A stretch of DNA of 55,909 bases from Muribaculum sp. (GCA_023664085.1 JAMPGE010000003.1:1-55909); one strand, 5' to 3'; positions 43,548 to 52,713 are shown, counted from the stretch's first letter. Numbers and translations are program-made. The notes: generated by a model from the sequence alone, not told the origin.

Positions 43548-43694
43548 AATGTCACTAAAATAATAGTCCACACAACATCGCCTCTCCGAGGCTGGTATTA
43601 GCTTATATGGCTGGTCCCCAGACTGAAGTCTGGGGTTAACCACAAATATCGCCTCTCCGAGGCGAGCTCTGACAATTCTTAATTTAGTGACATT
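43548..43694 (+). mobile_element. MITE-like hairpin element, copy 2
   Basis: 147-bp element with 16-bp terminal inverted repeats AATGTCACTAAAATAA and TTAATTTAGTGACATT (one mismatch). Inside are the hairpin CCCCAGAC-TGAA-GTCTGGGG (43617-43636) and TCGCCTC-TCC-GAGGCGA-type hairpins. It aligns end to end with copy 1 at 45-189. No ORF; no clear target-site duplication. It ends 21 bp before the -33 box of the next gene. Confidence 0.72.
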
Positions 43695-43715
43695 GTTGAT
43701 GGTTGAGGATTGGAT

Positions 43716-43746
43716 TTTGATTGGATTCATTTATGTCTTATCTTTG
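43716..43746 (+). promoter_or_regulatory. Consensus promoter abutting a start codon
   Basis: TTTG (43716-43719), an exact 19-bp spacer and TATCTTTG (43739-43746). The start codon of the glycosyltransferase is at 43751, 4 bp later, so the transcript should be leaderless or nearly so. Confidence 0.8.
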
Positions 43747-43750
43747 CGGT

Positions 43751-44605
43751 ATGAAAGAGGCTTACGATGATTATTCCGGCAGGATCCGGGCTTCCATTGT
43801 GACTTACAATACCGACCGTGATGAGTTGGCAAGATGTGTGGCCAGTCTTCGGGCCGGCGGGGTGAGTGAAGTGGCTGTGGTGGATAATTCTCCTACTGAT
43901 GCTTTGTCAGCATTCTGCAGAGAATCGGGAGTGGCATATACCCATCGTCCGGATAATCCGGGTTATGGGGCCGCCCACAATATCGAGTTGCGTAGGTCGC
44001 TTGAGAGCAGGGGAGTCGATTATCATTTGGTAATCAATAGCGATGTATGGTTCGGGGGGGATGTCATCCCCCGGATAATCCGGCATATGGACTGCAATCC
44101 GGATATCGGACAGCTCATACCGCGCACGGTTTATCCGGACGGCACGCCGCAGCCCGTGGTGCGCATGCTGCCCACTCCCTTGGACGTGTTTGTCCGCAGG
44201 TTCTTACCCAAAGGGCTTGCCGCAAGGCGTAATTACCGATATCTTCTGGAATTTTGGGATCATTCGGAAGAGGCCGATATTCCGTATCATCAGGGCAGCT
44301 TTATGTTTCTGCGCACCGAGGCGTTGCGGAAGGTTGGACTTTTCGACGAACGTTATTTTATGTATCCCGAAGATATAGACCTCACGCGCCGCATGCATCG
44401 CGAATACCGCACGGTGTTTTGGCCGGGTGCTACGATAGTGCATGCCCACCGGGCTGCCAGTTACCATTCCTGGCGCATGACGCGTATTCATGCAGTGAAT
44501 CTTGCGCGCTATTTTTGCAAATGGGGATGGTTTTGGGATGCAGAGCGCCGCAGATTCAATCGGCGGGTGCTGAAGGATCTTGCTCCGAATCGGGAAGCAA
44601 GGTGA
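43751..44605 (+). CDS. Family 2 glycosyltransferase (rhamnosyltransferase-like)
   Basis: 284 residues from MKEAYDDYSG; an in-frame ATG 30 bp upstream lies inside the promoter and is rejected. The GT-A fold start is ASIVTYNTDRDELARCVASL. AVVDNSPT, the donor-site INSDVWFG (Asp-x-Asp equivalent) and FDERYFMYPEDIDLTRRM are typical of rhamnosyltransferase-like GT2 enzymes. It probably acts in cell-surface glycan assembly. Its 3' end overlaps the convergent tRNA nucleotidyltransferase-type gene by 50 bp. The mRNA is predicted to be leaderless. Confidence 0.9.
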   Translation: MKEAYDDYSGRIRASIVTYNTDRDELARCVASLRAGGVSEVAVVDNSPTDALSAFCRESGVAYTHRPDNPGYGAAHNIELRRSLESRGVDYHLVINSDVWFGGDVIPRIIRHMDCNPDIGQLIPRTVYPDGTPQPVVRMLPTPLDVFVRRFLPKGLAARRNYRYLLEFWDHSEEADIPYHQGSFMFLRTEALRKVGLFDERYFMYPEDIDLTRRMHREYRTVFWPGATIVHAHRAASYHSWRMTRIHAVNLARYFCKWGWFWDAERRRFNRRVLKDLAPNREAR

Positions 44606-46007
44606 GAAGATACTTCCAGGCGGCATCGTGATTGTTTTCCACGCGGCAGTCGAGGATGGCTTCTTTCACGGCTTCTTTCAGATGCTGGATGCGCGGACCG
44701 GGAGGAATGCCGAGTTTTTCCATAATCTCGTTGCCGTTGACGGGGTTTTTCCAATTGCGGTATTCGTCGGCGTCGTGCACTTCCGAGATTCTTTTTCTTA
44801 GGTCGGCAAACCCTTTAAGCTGGCGACGTACCTTCTCGGGATTTTTTGAAGTGATGTCGGCCTCGCATAGAATCATGAGGGCTTCAAGGTCTTGGCCGGC
44901 ATCGGTCATCAGCCGGCGCACGCCGGAATCGGTGACGCCGTCTTCGGCCACCGACTGCGGGCGCATGTGAAGCCCTACGAGTTTGGCCACGAATTTCATC
45001 TTCTCGTTGAGCGGCATCTTCATTTTCCTGAAGATGCGGGGTATCATTTTCTCGCCGATGAAGTTGTGGTTGTGGAAGGTCCATCCGATGCGGCCGTCGT
45101 ATCGTTTCACCACCGGCTTGGCCACGTCGTGAAGCAAAGCGGCCCATCGAAGCCATTCGTCATCGCTTTTGGCGGCCACGTTGTCGAGCACCTGAAGGGT
45201 GTGCAGGAAGTTGTCTTTATGGCCTTTCCCTTCTTTTGATTCCACGCCTTTCAATGCGCTGAGTTCAGGGAAAATGAGTTCCAGCAGGCCTGACATGTCG
45301 AGGAGCCTGAAACCTATGGAGGGCTTGGGCGAACGGATAATCTTGGAGAGTTCGGTGTTGATCCTCTCTTTGGTGATGATGGAGATTCTCCCGCGGTTGT
45401 TTTTTATGGCCTTGAAGGTGTCGGGATCGATGAAGAAATTCAATTGGGTGGCGAATCTGATGGCTCTGAGCATTCTCAGAGGGTCGTCGCTGAAAGTCAC
45501 GTTCGGATCGAGCGGAGTCACAATGACCTTTCTCTGAAGGTCCTGAAGGCCTCCGAAAGGGTCGATGAGGTCACCGAATCGGTCGCGGTTCACGCAAATG
45601 GCCATGGCGTTGATGGTGAAGTCGCGCCGTTCCATGTCTTCCTGCAGAGTGCCGTCTTCCACAATCGGGTTGCGGCTGTCGCGGTTGTAGCTTTCGCGGC
45701 GCGCGCCTACGAATTCAAGTTCGGCACGAGGAGTCTTCACCTGGGCGGTGCCGTAGTTTGCATATACGGCGAGATGGGCTTTGTGCCCGTAGGAAGAGGC
45801 TACTTTGCGGGCCAGTTCGATGCCGGAACCCACGGTGACGAAATCAATATCCTTGGAAGGGCGGTGAAGCAGCAGATCGCGCACGTAGCCGCCCACCACG
45901 TAGGCTTCTCTTGCCATGGCATCGGCCACGGCTCCCACTTCGGAGAATACCGGATCCGTAAGCCTGTCGGCAAGCGAATGCGACTCTATCGGATTGTTTT
46001 GATCCAT
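44556..46007 (-). CDS. cca: CCA tRNA nucleotidyltransferase / poly(A) polymerase family, with HD domain
   Basis: A 483-residue class II nucleotidyltransferase. The active site is GGYVRDLLLHRPSKDIDFVT (the DxD pair), followed by RRDFTINAMA and DPLRMLRAIRFA. A C-terminal HD domain (LLHDVAKPVVKRYD) makes it the HD-fused form. It adds or repairs the CCA end of tRNAs; both tRNA genes in the window lack CCA. It lies 5 bp downstream of the M24 peptidase gene. A poly(A) polymerase role cannot be excluded by motif. Confidence 0.9.
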   Translation of the reverse strand: MDQNNPIESHSLADRLTDPVFSEVGAVADAMAREAYVVGGYVRDLLLHRPSKDIDFVTVGSGIELARKVASSYGHKAHLAVYANYGTAQVKTPRAELEFVGARRESYNRDSRNPIVEDGTLQEDMERRDFTINAMAICVNRDRFGDLIDPFGGLQDLQRKVIVTPLDPNVTFSDDPLRMLRAIRFATQLNFFIDPDTFKAIKNNRGRISIITKERINTELSKIIRSPKPSIGFRLLDMSGLLELIFPELSALKGVESKEGKGHKDNFLHTLQVLDNVAAKSDDEWLRWAALLHDVAKPVVKRYDGRIGWTFHNHNFIGEKMIPRIFRKMKMPLNEKMKFVAKLVGLHMRPQSVAEDGVTDSGVRRLMTDAGQDLEALMILCEADITSKNPEKVRRQLKGFADLRKRISEVHDADEYRNWKNPVNGNEIMEKLGIPPGPRIQHLKEAVKEAILDCRVENNHDAAWKYLLTLLPDSEQDPSAPAD

Positions 46008-46012
46008 AATGT

Positions 46013-47206
46013 CTACACCAGTTCTTGAATTTCTTCGGTATAAGAAGTGAGATTCTCCAGTCCTTGGGAGCGCACCACGTAGGTGTTTTCCGGCCCTACG
46101 GCTCCTACTTCGGGAATAACGAACTTAGGCTCGATGGCCAGCGTCATGCCTGCTTCGAGTTTTACACGCGAGCGCGGGGTGATTGCAGGCTGCTCGTTGA
46201 GCTCAATGCCTACGCCGTGGCCGATGAAACCGGCCTTTTGGGTATGGCCCATGAAGTAGTCTTCCAGTTCTTCTTCGCGTGCTATGGCCTCGGCTCTTTT
46301 GTAGAGTTCGCACACTTCCAGCCCGGGCCTGGCGAGAGCCTCAAGTTCATGAAGGATACGGATACTGCAGGCATGTGCTTTTTTGGCAAGTTCGGAAATA
46401 TGGCCTATGGACCATACGCGGGTCATGTCGGTCTGATAGCCGTTGAAGGAGCCGTTCATGTCGACCATCACTGTGGTGCCGCTGTGCATAATTGAGCCGT
46501 CGGCGCCCACGGGATGGGCCGGACTTGTGCCGGCGCCGCCCATAGAGAAGTCGTAGGGGGAGGGGGTGTCGGCGTTTTTGCCGTTGATCACGCTTCCGAG
46601 ATTGCATTCCATCAGATTTCCGGCCACGCGAAGCATACCCAGACAGCCTTCGAGCCTCAGAGTCCGTTCGATTTCGATCTGAAATTCGAGATCGGTCATA
46701 TCTTCCTTGTATAGATGGGCGATGCGTCGGTATACCGCCACCTGATGCATGCCGTCTTTGCGCATCTCGTTGATTTCATATTCGGTCTTGACCATTCTTG
46801 CGTCTCTGAGCATAGGGGATGCGTTGAGAAACCGAGCGTCGGGGAAGCAACCTTTCAGGCGCAGGATATCGCTATAGCTAAGGGAATCGAATTCGAGAGC
46901 CACGGATTCAGGAATCTGATGGCCGCGTTCGGAGAGAGCGTCGGCTATCATCTCCGGCTTGCGCAAGGTGATAAGAGTGGAAGAGGGATCAAACACGGTG
47001 GGGCGGATCACGAAGTAAAGGGGCTCGCCCTGAGCGGGAATGTAGACGTAGCCGCGGAAGAATCTGCCGGTGGTGTAGAATATATTGGCATTGGAGGCCA
47101 CGAGCAATGCGTCGGCATTTTCGCGGGCCATGAATTTACGGATTTTGCCGATACGGGTTGAAATTTCGGGTTTCAACTCTTCGGGAATAAAGGGAAATTG
47201 GGTCAT
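46013..47206 (-). CDS. M24-family Xaa-Pro aminopeptidase-like protein
   Basis: About 397 residues from MTQFPFIPEE; an alternative ATG lies 9 bp upstream. An N-terminal creatinase-type domain (about 10-140) precedes the pita-bread domain. Metal ligands are visible: Asp in VMVDMNGSF, Asp in YQTDMTR, His in GHGVGIELNEQP, Glu in LAIEPKF and Glu in GPENTYVV. It is a cytoplasmic peptidase acting on Xaa-Pro peptides, or a related hydrolase. A -7 box TAATTTTG is at 47233-47240, so the leader is very short. It is probably co-transcribed with the CCA-enzyme gene. Confidence 0.92.
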   Translation of the reverse strand: MTQFPFIPEELKPEISTRIGKIRKFMARENADALLVASNANIFYTTGRFFRGYVYIPAQGEPLYFVIRPTVFDPSSTLITLRKPEMIADALSERGHQIPESVALEFDSLSYSDILRLKGCFPDARFLNASPMLRDARMVKTEYEINEMRKDGMHQVAVYRRIAHLYKEDMTDLEFQIEIERTLRLEGCLGMLRVAGNLMECNLGSVINGKNADTPSPYDFSMGGAGTSPAHPVGADGSIMHSGTTVMVDMNGSFNGYQTDMTRVWSIGHISELAKKAHACSIRILHELEALARPGLEVCELYKRAEAIAREEELEDYFMGHTQKAGFIGHGVGIELNEQPAITPRSRVKLEAGMTLAIEPKFVIPEVGAVGPENTYVVRSQGLENLTSYTEEIQELV

Positions 47207-47317
47207 AACGAACAAAGTTCTGAAAATTTCTGCAAAATTAACAAAAAATCAGATTATGGTAACTATTCAGCTATGGTAATTCATTGGAGTGGAGGATGCA
47301 CCCCGGTGCGTCCGTTA

Positions 47318-47596
47318 TCAATGCTGGTTCTTTCGGAAATGGTCGTTGTATACTTTGATGCCAAACACTATCGCGCTGCATACGAAGGTGATGCTGTTGG
47401 TGATCACGAGCGGGAGGTTGTCGGTGAGGATGCCCTGCACCACGAAGAAGGCCGATCCAGCGCCCATCAGCAGGAATGTAGGCATGGCTATGCCGTCGGT
47501 GTCACGCGTACGAATAGTGTAAATAGCCTGGGGCAGATAGCCCAACACCATGCAGATGGCTGCGGCGTAGCCAAAGATTAAAGTCCAGATTTCCAT
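47318..47596 (-). CDS. SemiSWEET sugar transporter
   Basis: 92 residues from MEIWTLIFGYAAAI; longer in-frame starts add charged residues that do not fit. It has three membrane helices with the PQ-loop signature GYLPQAIYTIRTRDTDGIAM in helix 1 and a small-residue third helix. It is half of a eukaryotic SWEET and works as a homodimer to exchange sugars across the inner membrane. It stands alone, 88 bp after the Nudix gene. Confidence 0.88.
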   Translation of the reverse strand: MEIWTLIFGYAAAICMVLGYLPQAIYTIRTRDTDGIAMPTFLLMGAGSAFFVVQGILTDNLPLVITNSITFVCSAIVFGIKVYNDHFRKNQH

Positions 47597-47684
47597 ATAG
47601 ATGCCGATAATAAATTCCTCCTTCGCAGGCGAGGGAGGAAGTTTTGTGATTGATTTTTTTCTACTTGTATAACGTTTGAGACCG

Positions 47685-48440
47685 CTATTGGGTTTCACCC
47701 CCGAGCCATCTCTCTATCAAACGGCGCGCCAGACTCGGGTGAGAGGCCAGAGGCGGCAGATTGTCGCGACTGAAGAAAGCGGCGTCGGCCAGTTCTCCGT
47801 CGGTGCCTGCTATATGGTCTCCTTCCATTACAATCGTTCCGGTTTTGAGCCGGGCGGTGAATCCGATCATCAGTTGGGCCGGAAAGGGCCAGCTCTGACT
47901 GGCGATATACTTTATATGCTCCACCTCAAGCCCGGTCTCTTCACGCACCTCGCGGGCCACACACTCCTCGAGAGATTCCCCGGTCTCCACAAATCCTGCC
48001 ACAAGACCGTAGAAATTCCTTTTGAAGCTTTTGGATCTTACGATAAGCGCGCGGTCGCCACCGTCGGTGACAAGGACCATGATGCATGGATACATCGGGG
48101 CGAACACCTCTTGTCCGCATTCGGTGCATTTTCTGCTTATCGGTGATGATTCGGTAAGGGGAGCGCCGCAGTGAACGCAATATTTATGGGTATCGTAGAA
48201 GTTGAATATTTCCGTTGCTTTCGCCACAGCCTGCCAATCCTTGTCGCCAAGCGAACTCCAGCTCGATCGAATGTCGGTAAGTACGGAATCGTCCGGGACA
48301 GGACAGTGGGCCGTCGCGGCATATTCCGTGTCAAAAAGAGTAAACGTGAGGGCACCGGCAGGAGCCTGACCTGTCTGCGGAAGAGATCCCCTTAGGAGCG
48401 CCACTTTGCCGTCGGCAATATATATCAACTTCATAATCAA
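47685..48440 (-). CDS. nudC: NudC-like NAD(+)/NADH pyrophosphatase
   Basis: A 251-residue Nudix hydrolase. A four-Cys zinc ribbon (YCVHCG and CTECG) precedes the Nudix box GFVETGESLEECVAREVREE (then TG), and the NudC-specific SQSWPFP follows. It cleaves NAD(H) to NMN and AMP or removes NAD caps from RNA; the SQxWPFPxS-type motif supports this specificity (here SQSWPFPAQ, with Q where S is usual). A heptamer array occupies most of its upstream gap. Confidence 0.88.
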   Translation of the reverse strand: MIMKLIYIADGKVALLRGSLPQTGQAPAGALTFTLFDTEYAATAHCPVPDDSVLTDIRSSWSSLGDKDWQAVAKATEIFNFYDTHKYCVHCGAPLTESSPISRKCTECGQEVFAPMYPCIMVLVTDGGDRALIVRSKSFKRNFYGLVAGFVETGESLEECVAREVREETGLEVEHIKYIASQSWPFPAQLMIGFTARLKTGTIVMEGDHIAGTDGELADAAFFSRDNLPPLASHPSLARRLIERWLGGETQ

Positions 48441-48456
48441 CAGAATTTCGGCTATC

Positions 48457-48515
48457 TCTCACCTCTTACCTCTTACCTATCACCTATCACCTATCACCTC
48501 TTACCTCTTACCTTT
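48457..48515 (-). repeat. Heptamer tandem repeat (GGTAAGA/GGTGATA)
   Basis: Eight to nine 7-bp units between the prenyltransferase gene and the Nudix gene. It is the same repeat family as 13561-13612 but inverted relative to transcription. Confidence 0.82.
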
Positions 48516-48520
48516 TAAAT

Positions 48521-49486
48521 TCAGAACCAACCGTTGATATACATTATACGGCTGCGGTCGTCGTCTCCGAAGATAAGGGCGATGGTAAGCATCAGTAGAG
48601 AAGAGAGCACGTAGTTGGCCATGCAGAGGCGGGTGAGATTAAGGGTTTGACGCTCCGTGATGTCGGGATCCTTCAGCCGCCAGGTCACGTAAGTGTTGAT
48701 GGCAAAGGGAATCACGGCCACACCCAGAGCCACCCAGGGGCAGCGCACGTGCTGAGTGAATACAAACACCGTGATGAGTACCATATACAGCATTCCGAAA
48801 ATGCCCACCAGATTGGACGTGGCGGGTTTGCCGTAACGCACCGTGAAGGTGTTGCGGCAGTTGTCGATGTCGTGTCGAAGGTGGCAGAAATTGTATACCA
48901 AAAGTGAATTGGCACCTAAAAATCCCATAGCGATTGTAGTGAATACCATAGGAGAGACATAGTACCAGGCGAAAGGATCGGGATTTTCGTATTCCACCTG
49001 CATCATGGCGGCAGGGCCGATTCCTACTATTCCAAAAAGGAAAAGGGGCACTAAAAATCCGAATGGTCTGGAGCTCAACAGGGCAGGAGTGGTATAGTTG
49101 AGATAAATGAGACCGTAAATGACCGCGGCGGGTACCAGCGTCCACCATCCTGCCATGGCAAACATGGTGAATCCCAGGGTGAGCGACACGATAAGCGATG
49201 CTGTGGCGGCGGCTCTGCATATGGTCTTCACCGTCTCGGAATTGGCATTACGGTTAAACAGGCTGTCGTCGATAGCCTCGCCGAGGCCCGAAGAGGCATC
49301 GGCATAATAATAATAAAAGTTACCCGTCATCTGGGTGACCATAGCAAACAGCAGGCAGATGGAGGCCGGTAAAAATTCCATTTCTCCGCGCAGGGCGGCG
49401 CAGGCTGTGGCTGCGATGATTACGCCGAGCGACATCACCAGCGTATGCCAACGGCTTGTTTTCGCGAGAATTTCGCCTATGTTCAT
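48521..49486 (-). CDS. menA: UbiA-family prenyltransferase (MenA-like)
   Basis: A 321-residue integral membrane protein with about eight helices. The first Asp-rich motif is NFYYYYADASSG and the second is RHDIDNCRNTFTVRYGK, which fits 1,4-dihydroxy-2-naphthoate polyprenyltransferase. It would attach the isoprenoid tail to DHNA in menaquinone synthesis at the inner membrane. Menaquinone is the expected acceptor for the VKOR-type oxidase in the window. No other men genes are adjacent. Confidence 0.85.
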   Translation of the reverse strand: MNIGEILAKTSRWHTLVMSLGVIIAATACAALRGEMEFLPASICLLFAMVTQMTGNFYYYYADASSGLGEAIDDSLFNRNANSETVKTICRAAATASLIVSLTLGFTMFAMAGWWTLVPAAVIYGLIYLNYTTPALLSSRPFGFLVPLFLFGIVGIGPAAMMQVEYENPDPFAWYYVSPMVFTTIAMGFLGANSLLVYNFCHLRHDIDNCRNTFTVRYGKPATSNLVGIFGMLYMVLITVFVFTQHVRCPWVALGVAVIPFAINTYVTWRLKDPDITERQTLNLTRLCMANYVLSSLLMLTIALIFGDDDRSRIMYINGWF

Positions 49487-49580
49487 AGTTCAGATTTAAA
49501 TTAAGCAGTTGATAAAGATTAACCGATATAAGTAGTAAAAATCTTGAGCTATAAAATTTTTTTCTCAACTACTTATCTGA

Positions 49581-50624
49581 TTAAAGCGTATACATTACCA
49601 CAAACAGGCTCGACACTCCGATGATTACCCAGAGGATAAGGGCCTGAATGAGAGGCGTCACGCCTACCTGACGCACTACCTTAAGGCTGAGTCCGGCGCC
49701 GATGGCGAAGAGCACCACTACCAGAGCCTTCTTTGCAATGACTACGATAATGTCGTAGATGGGACGCATTGTCTGCATGAGCCCCTGCGGGGTGTAGGTG
49801 TTGATGATCATGGCCACCACAAAGAGGAGAATGAACCAAGGAATCGACACTTTGGCGCGGGAAGCGTTGGCATCGGTGCCTTGTGCGCTCTTCTGACGTC
49901 CGTAATACCACATTGTGAAGAAAGCCAGAGGAATGATCCAAAGGGCACGGGTGCACTTGATAAGGGTGGCGAGTTCGCAGGCCTGCGGGCCGTAGGCATC
50001 GCCGGCACCCACCACCGAACTGGTGTCGTGGATGGCGATTGCGGCCCAGGTGCCGAATTGCTCCTGAGTCAGTCCGAAGAAATGGCCCAGAGGGGGGAAG
50101 ATGAAGAGTGCTATGGCGTTGAGGATGAAGATCACTCCCAATGAAACGGCCATTTCGTTTTCGTTGGCCTTCATCACGCCGCCCACCGCGGCTATGGCCG
50201 ACCCGCCGCAGATGGCGGTGCCAGACGAAATCAGATATGATGTCTTGGAGTCTATTTTCAAATACTTACCGATGAGGATGCCGAAAAACATCACCATTAT
50301 TACCGATACAATGGTAAAGAGCATGCCGTCGGCACCGGACTGCAGCGATTTCTGCAGATTCATGCCGAAGCCCAGACCCACCACCGAAGCCTGCAGCAGA
50401 TACTTCGAAAGCTTTTTGTTGAATTTGGGATGAGGTATGCCGAAAATCATGGCGAACATCAGTCCGATGAATAGAGCCACGGGCGGTGTGATCAGTGGCT
50501 CGCCGTCGGCGCTGAAATACTCAAACGGGAAAGCCATGATAACGAGCAGAAGCCAGTAGATCCACCCGCCGAATTGAGTCATGGCCGAGCGATTGGCCGA
50601 AGCGTTGTTGCTATTGGTAGGCAT
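49581..50624 (-). CDS. YeiH/UPF0324-family membrane transporter
   Basis: A 347-residue protein with about ten membrane helices. The conserved family segments are VALFIGLMFAMIFG, SVVGLGFGMNL, SSGTAICGGSAIAAVGGVM and HDTSSVVGAG. The family is annotated as putative sulfate exporters. It has its own promoter (TTTG-N20-TAAATTTG, minus strand, 50647-50678). The substrate is not shown by the sequence. Confidence 0.88.
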   Translation of the reverse strand: MPTNSNNASANRSAMTQFGGWIYWLLLVIMAFPFEYFSADGEPLITPPVALFIGLMFAMIFGIPHPKFNKKLSKYLLQASVVGLGFGMNLQKSLQSGADGMLFTIVSVIMVMFFGILIGKYLKIDSKTSYLISSGTAICGGSAIAAVGGVMKANENEMAVSLGVIFILNAIALFIFPPLGHFFGLTQEQFGTWAAIAIHDTSSVVGAGDAYGPQACELATLIKCTRALWIIPLAFFTMWYYGRQKSAQGTDANASRAKVSIPWFILLFVVAMIINTYTPQGLMQTMRPIYDIIVVIAKKALVVVLFAIGAGLSLKVVRQVGVTPLIQALILWVIIGVSSLFVVMYTL

Positions 50625-50646
50625 ATGAAAAAAGATATAGTTGATG

Positions 50647-50678
50647 CAAATTTAACATTTGTTTTGAAAATTGGCAAA
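50647..50678 (-). promoter_or_regulatory. Promoter of the YeiH-family gene
   Basis: Minus-strand TTTG (50675-50678), a 20-bp spacer and TAAATTTG (50647-50654). It predicts a leader of about 17 nt. Confidence 0.75.
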
Positions 50679-50764
50679 TTCTATGGGATTGTTCGGGGGG
50701 ATTTCGTCACTTAGTTATCAAAAAAGTGTGTATCATAGGAAAAAAGGTTGCGGCGTAAGAAAGA

Positions 50765-50800
50765 AGGGTGCATCATAAGCAGATTATGATGCACCCTTTG
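50765..50800 (-). terminator. Terminator of the secreted Ig-like gene
   Basis: AAGGGTGCATCATAA-GCAGA-TTATGATGCACCCTT, a 15-bp perfect stem; on minus it is followed by CTTTCTT. It lies about 40 bp beyond the stop codon. Confidence 0.88.
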
Positions 50801-50841
50801 ATTATGTATCCGGAAGCCTTTAGGGCTTTGGCCGGCGGGAT

Positions 50842-52713
50842 TTATTTGCGAAGCACTACCTTCTTGCCGTTGATGATGTAGATGCCCTTGTCGAGGTTGA
50901 GAAGAGCGTCGGCATCGGCTTTGTCGAGAAGGAGGTTGCCGTTGAGATCAACTACTGTGTAGTTGTCGGCACCGGCGATGCCTACCAGTTCTACGTGAGA
51001 ATTGACGTTGTCGATCTTATAGATGGCGGTAAGACCGGGGAAGTCGCCCTTGTCGGCTTCATCCTCATAAGTATCGTAGCAGATTACTTCAGGCTTGATC
51101 GCGAATGTGTAAGTGCCGTTTGCCCATTCGGTCTCTTTTTCGTAGTAATAGGTAAGGGTCTTGGAATAGGAACCGGTAGGCCATTGGGACTGGGCGATGT
51201 TTCCGTTGGGGCCGGTGAGGGAGCCGCCGCCGTTGCCCTTGTAGTCTACAAATGACTTGGCGCCGGTGAAGGTTACCTTGATTTGTTTGAGGTTGGTGAT
51301 ATCGGTGGCATCCTCTGCGGGCTCGAGAGTATAGGAATAGTCGGTGAGCTGAGAGCTGCTGCCGGGCTGATAGTTGTAAACGAAAGTGCTGGCGGGGATT
51401 TCTTCTCCGTCCACTTTCAGGTATCCGTCGGGAATAGTAAGGATCCATTCGCCGCCCAGGTTGTAAGGCTCGGTGGCTTTGCCGCCATAGAAGCCGTCGT
51501 CGAAGAGGAAGAAGAGGGCGTTGGTGGGAGTGAACTCGATCAGATCGTCGGCGAAAGCGCCAACACTTGTCACCATGACTCTGCTTTCGTCGTTGGCGGC
51601 AACCTCAGTCACTACGATAGCGTTTTCTTCACCGGCCGCACGGTAGGAATATGAAGCTTTTGCAGCGCATTCCTTATTGAGTTCCACGCCGTTGTTAAGA
51701 CCGAGGGAGATGAATCCCATACCTTCGTAACCGTAGTAGGAGTTCTTGCTCACATCGGAAGTGGCGGGAGATTCCATCTTGACATAGTCGGCGGGGTTGA
51801 GGGCAGCCTTGGGGCCTTCGATCTTGATGGAGGCGGAGAATTCCTGATCGTAGAGAATGCCTTGACCGCCGCTTGCGGTCCATCTGATGGAATTTGCGGG
51901 GAATACGAGAGTGTAGGTATTGACACCGGGAGCGATGGCTTCGGTCATAGAGGTCGTAGTGGCCCAGAGAGCGTATTCATGCTGGCCGTTCATGCAATAT
52001 ACGCTGAATGTGAGCACATTGTTGCCTTTGGCATCTTTGAGATACGGCTTTGCGGTGCCGGCATACATAATTTCGGAGGCATCGTAATAGTTCAGACGGG
52101 TCTCGGCCGGCACGGCGGTGCCGTTGGTCTGAGCGGGAGAATTACCGGAGAGCTCGGCGATGGTATATACTCTGTCGGGATCAAGGTCGTTGACGCCGGA
52201 GCGAATCTTGCCGAGCACGGGCACATTGTTGCGGAATACGTATGCGCTGAGAGCGTTCTCGGTGGTGACGCCGCCGACGGTGAGATTAAACACACCTGCT
52301 GGAATCTTCACGCATTTCACGTAGGAAGCCACGTTGAATGCACCTGTGATGGGAGTGTCGAACTTGATGGTTACATTGTTGCCGTCAAAGGTTGTGGTGG
52401 TGTAAGACCACACGTTGTAGGCATTCGCAATATCAGCGATTGTCTTTGTGCCGTTTTTCACGTTGTCGGCTTTTGTTTTGCCGTTCACTATCACCGGGAA
52501 GGAATTGTTGGCAAGGTTCGGACCGGCTGAAACTACTGTGCCTACGGGATAAGTGATAGTGATTTCGCTGATGGAGGGGTGGTTGGTATCGTTAGGTTCC
52601 TCGTAATAGGAAGCGGGAGAAACATCGATTGCTCCGGGGATGCTGACGAGGTCAGCCTGAGCGCAAACCGCACCGAAAGCCACCGCTGCGGCGAGCAGGA
52701 AAGATTTCTTCAT
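50842..52713 (-). CDS. Large secreted Ig-like repeat protein with sorting-like tail
   Basis: A 623-residue protein with a signal peptide (about 1-20, AVCAQA/DLV). It has repeated beta-sandwich modules with the pattern ITITYPVGTVVSAGP and GGEWILTIPDGYLKVDGEEI. The C-terminal VVDLNGNLLLDKADADALL, then DKGIYIINGKKVVLRK, is the sorting-like tail. It is paralogous to the gene immediately upstream (52854-55373): both have a tail of the form DGK/NGN + ADAL + GxYIINGKKV. It is probably displayed on or released from the outer membrane. Ligand unknown. Confidence 0.85.
   Translation of the reverse strand: MKKSFLLAAAVAFGAVCAQADLVSIPGAIDVSPASYYEEPNDTNHPSISEITITYPVGTVVSAGPNLANNSFPVIVNGKTKADNVKNGTKTIADIANAYNVWSYTTTTFDGNNVTIKFDTPITGAFNVASYVKCVKIPAGVFNLTVGGVTTENALSAYVFRNNVPVLGKIRSGVNDLDPDRVYTIAELSGNSPAQTNGTAVPAETRLNYYDASEIMYAGTAKPYLKDAKGNNVLTFSVYCMNGQHEYALWATTTSMTEAIAPGVNTYTLVFPANSIRWTASGGQGILYDQEFSASIKIEGPKAALNPADYVKMESPATSDVSKNSYYGYEGMGFISLGLNNGVELNKECAAKASYSYRAAGEENAIVVTEVAANDESRVMVTSVGAFADDLIEFTPTNALFFLFDDGFYGGKATEPYNLGGEWILTIPDGYLKVDGEEIPASTFVYNYQPGSSSQLTDYSYTLEPAEDATDITNLKQIKVTFTGAKSFVDYKGNGGGSLTGPNGNIAQSQWPTGSYSKTLTYYYEKETEWANGTYTFAIKPEVICYDTYEDEADKGDFPGLTAIYKIDNVNSHVELVGIAGADNYTVVDLNGNLLLDKADADALLNLDKGIYIINGKKVVLRK

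Noticed and set aside
43535..43706. Target-site duplication around MITE-like copy 2 (GGTTGAT / GTTGATGG)
   Set aside because: The similar flanks are not at the element ends and look like chance similarity in a repeat-rich spacer.
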